Below are positions 7,222-8,267 of a stretch of DNA of 8,267 nt, piece after piece (the first letter of the stretch is position 1; each line of letters opens with the position of its first letter). The position numbers were made by a program, and so were the translations under genes. Source of the DNA: an uncultured Phascolarctobacterium sp. GTDB lineage: Bacteria; Bacillota; Negativicutes; Acidaminococcales; Acidaminococcaceae. The stretch lies in the NCBI GenBank assembly GCA_945949475.1, contig CAMFET010000027.1, positions 1 to 8,267 of the forward strand. Direction: 5' to 3'. The notes below the pieces were generated by a model that saw only the letters and a program-made list of their open reading frames with translations, was not told the DNA's origin and did no database searches.

Positions 7222-7671
7222 TTAGCGATATTCCTTCAGGCGTTTGAGCAAGCTCAGCACACCCTCTTTATTTTCCATAGCTACAAAAACAGTGTCATCA
7301 CCGGCAATCGTGCCCAAAACCTCGGGCCATTTCATATAATCAATGGCAAAGGCCACGGACTGCGCCGTACCGGGCAGGGAATGAATAACCACCATGCTGT
7401 CGGAGGTACGCACATTCACAATGCTATCGTGAAAGGTGCGCTCTAAGCGCTCCACCGTCAGCAGCATGCCATGCTCCTTAGGATATGCATAATGATAGTG
7501 ACCATTGGCATCAGGCACCTTCACCAGCATCAATTCCTTGATATCGCGCGAAACGGTGGCTTGGGTAACGTCGATACCCTCATTGCGCAGGGCGCTCGCT
7601 AAATCCTCCTGGGTCTCTATCTTATGATTATCGATTATCTCCTTGATTTTTGCATGTCTGGTCATTTTCAT
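7222..7671 (-). CDS. argR: Arginine repressor ArgR/AhrC
   Basis: ArgR is a hexameric, arginine-sensing DNA-binding protein that represses arginine synthesis genes and often activates arginine breakdown genes. The winged-helix domain (about 1-70) carries the recognition segment TQATVSRDIKEL (36-47). The C-terminal oligomerisation and arginine-binding domain carries LPGTAQ (99-104) and GTIAGDDT (120-127), whose Asp pair contacts arginine. The frame can be read from a GTG at 7680 or an ATG at 7677. Both fall inside the likely Shine-Dalgarno GAGGTGAT (7683-7676), which is 6 bases from the ATG at 7671 counted from GAGGTG. Starting there gives 149 residues, the same as B. subtilis AhrC, and the usual MK-x-x-RHxKI opening. 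No arginine gene is in the window; argR next to recN is the common arrangement in Bacillota. It starts 41 bases after nadK. Confidence 0.97.
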   Translation of the reverse strand: MKMTRHAKIKEIIDNHKIETQEDLASALRNEGIDVTQATVSRDIKELMLVKVPDANGHYHYAYPKEHGMLLTVERLERTFHDSIVNVRTSDSMVVIHSLPGTAQSVAFAIDYMKWPEVLGTIAGDDTVFVAMENKEGVLSLLKRLKEYR

Positions 7672-7675
7672 TTGC

Positions 7676-7683
7676 ATCACCTC
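7676..7683 (-). promoter_or_regulatory. Shine-Dalgarno of argR (decides the start)
   Basis: GAGGTGAT on the minus strand contains the upstream GTG and ATG codons of the same frame. The next in-frame ATG, at 7671, is therefore the sensible start. Confidence 0.75.
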
Positions 7684-7712
7684 AATTGCAATTTATTAAA
7701 GCTAAAATTAGT

Positions 7713-8267
7713 TTATACGTTGCGCATTAGCTTTTGCTGCCAGGTTTGGTAATAATCCCTGCTGGTCAAGCGAATCAGCTTCATGGTATAGGGGCTTTTT
7801 TCGATACGCACGTAGGTATCGTCCTGCACCTCAATTACGTTTTCGCCATCACAGGAGAGCATCATCTCTTCACTACCCGGCACAGCTGTGAGCTCGATGC
7901 AGTCGGAAAGCGGTATTACTAAAGCTCGCGCTGTCAGCGAATGCGCACATACCGGGGTAATCACGCTCACATCCAGCTCCGGCATCACTAAGGGTCCGCC
8001 TGCTGATAACGAATAAGCGGTGGAGCCGGTGGCGGTAGCGATTATCAGGCCATCTGCTGCATAGCGGCCGGAGGGCTTGCCATTAATATACATTCTTAGA
8101 TGTGCCAGCTTGCTGAACATACCCTTGGCTAGCACAAAATCGTTCAGCGCATGGTCGGTTAGGAGTACTGTGCCATCCTTGATAACGGTGGCCTGCAGCA
8201 TTTTGCGCCGCTCAATGGTGTAATTACCCTGGGCAAGCTTGCTAATGGCCTTGCGCATACCGGGCAG
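7713..8267 (-). CDS. nadK: NAD kinase, C-terminal part (5' end outside the window)
   Basis: NAD kinase phosphorylates NAD to NADP using ATP or polyphosphate and supplies the cell's NADP pool. The frame is open to the right edge, and 184 residues are visible from LPGMRKAI onward. Roughly the first 100 residues of a usual 280-300 residue protein, including the GGDGT motif, lie outside. Visible hallmarks are ALNDFVLAKG, then ADGLIIATATGSTAYSLSAG, the highly conserved substrate loop, and ITPVCAHSL, which corresponds to the TPICPHSL-type segment. The ATG at 8258 is internal and is not the true start. It is the first visible member of the nadK-argR-recN operon. Confidence 0.96.
   Translation of the reverse strand: MPGMRKAISKLAQGNYTIERRKMLQATVIKDGTVLLTDHALNDFVLAKGMFSKLAHLRMYINGKPSGRYAADGLIIATATGSTAYSLSAGGPLVMPELDVSVITPVCAHSLTARALVIPLSDCIELTAVPGSEEMMLSCDGENVIEVQDDTYVRIEKSPYTMKLIRLTSRDYYQTWQQKLMRNV

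Noticed and set aside
7685..7700. Palindrome AATTGCAATT and nearby AT-rich sequence upstream of argR, considered as an ARG box for autoregulation.
   Set aside because: It lacks the TGAAT...ATTCA arms of ARG boxes, lies in a 41-base gap inside an operon and has no promoter beside it.
5112..7922. Plus-strand frames of about 60-110 codons opposite the Nudix, recN, argR and nadK genes, and a 70-codon minus-strand frame inside recN (6378-6590).
   Set aside because: They are shadows of well-supported genes in other frames, with low-complexity, Ser/Cys/His-rich translations and no family resemblance.

Overview
The window is an ordinary chromosomal stretch of a low-to-mid-GC Bacillota bacterium. All six genes lie on the minus strand and cover almost the whole window. 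The gene order nadK-argR-recN is the conserved end of the dxs/tlyA/nadK/argR/recN neighbourhood of Bacillota. The single-chain PurL with a fused glutaminase domain resembles clostridial and Negativicutes enzymes more than the split PurS/PurQ/PurL of Bacillus. A Negativicutes host (Acidaminococcus or Phascolarctobacterium type) is my best guess from protein flavour and composition. It is an inference and was not tested by any search.

Read 5'->3' on the minus strand (high to low coordinates), the window holds: (1) the C-terminal two thirds of NAD kinase, cut by the right edge; (2) argR, the arginine repressor; (3) recN, the SMC-like DNA repair ATPase; (4) a Nudix hydrolase of the ADP-ribose pyrophosphatase type; (5) a ten-helix EamA/DMT family permease; (6) after a 181-base gap, purL, followed by an intrinsic terminator near the left edge. 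Genes 1 to 5 are separated by 41, 11 or 12, 13 and 1 bases and look like one operon whose promoter lies outside the window. PurL looks like a separate single-gene unit, with its own promoter in the gap and its own terminator.

The proposed starts of three genes (argR, eamA, purL) were moved downstream of the longest open frame, because Shine-Dalgarno placement and family lengths favour internal ATG codons.

No mobile element, CRISPR array, RNA gene, phage gene or defence cassette is visible, and I found no undescribed system. The most notable non-coding signal is the purL upstream region. It carries seven CGAA/TTCG cores in about 130 bases, including an inverted pair spaced like the PurR operators of Bacillus, around a good sigma-A promoter. 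A second point is a two-residue insertion in the catalytic loop of the Nudix box.
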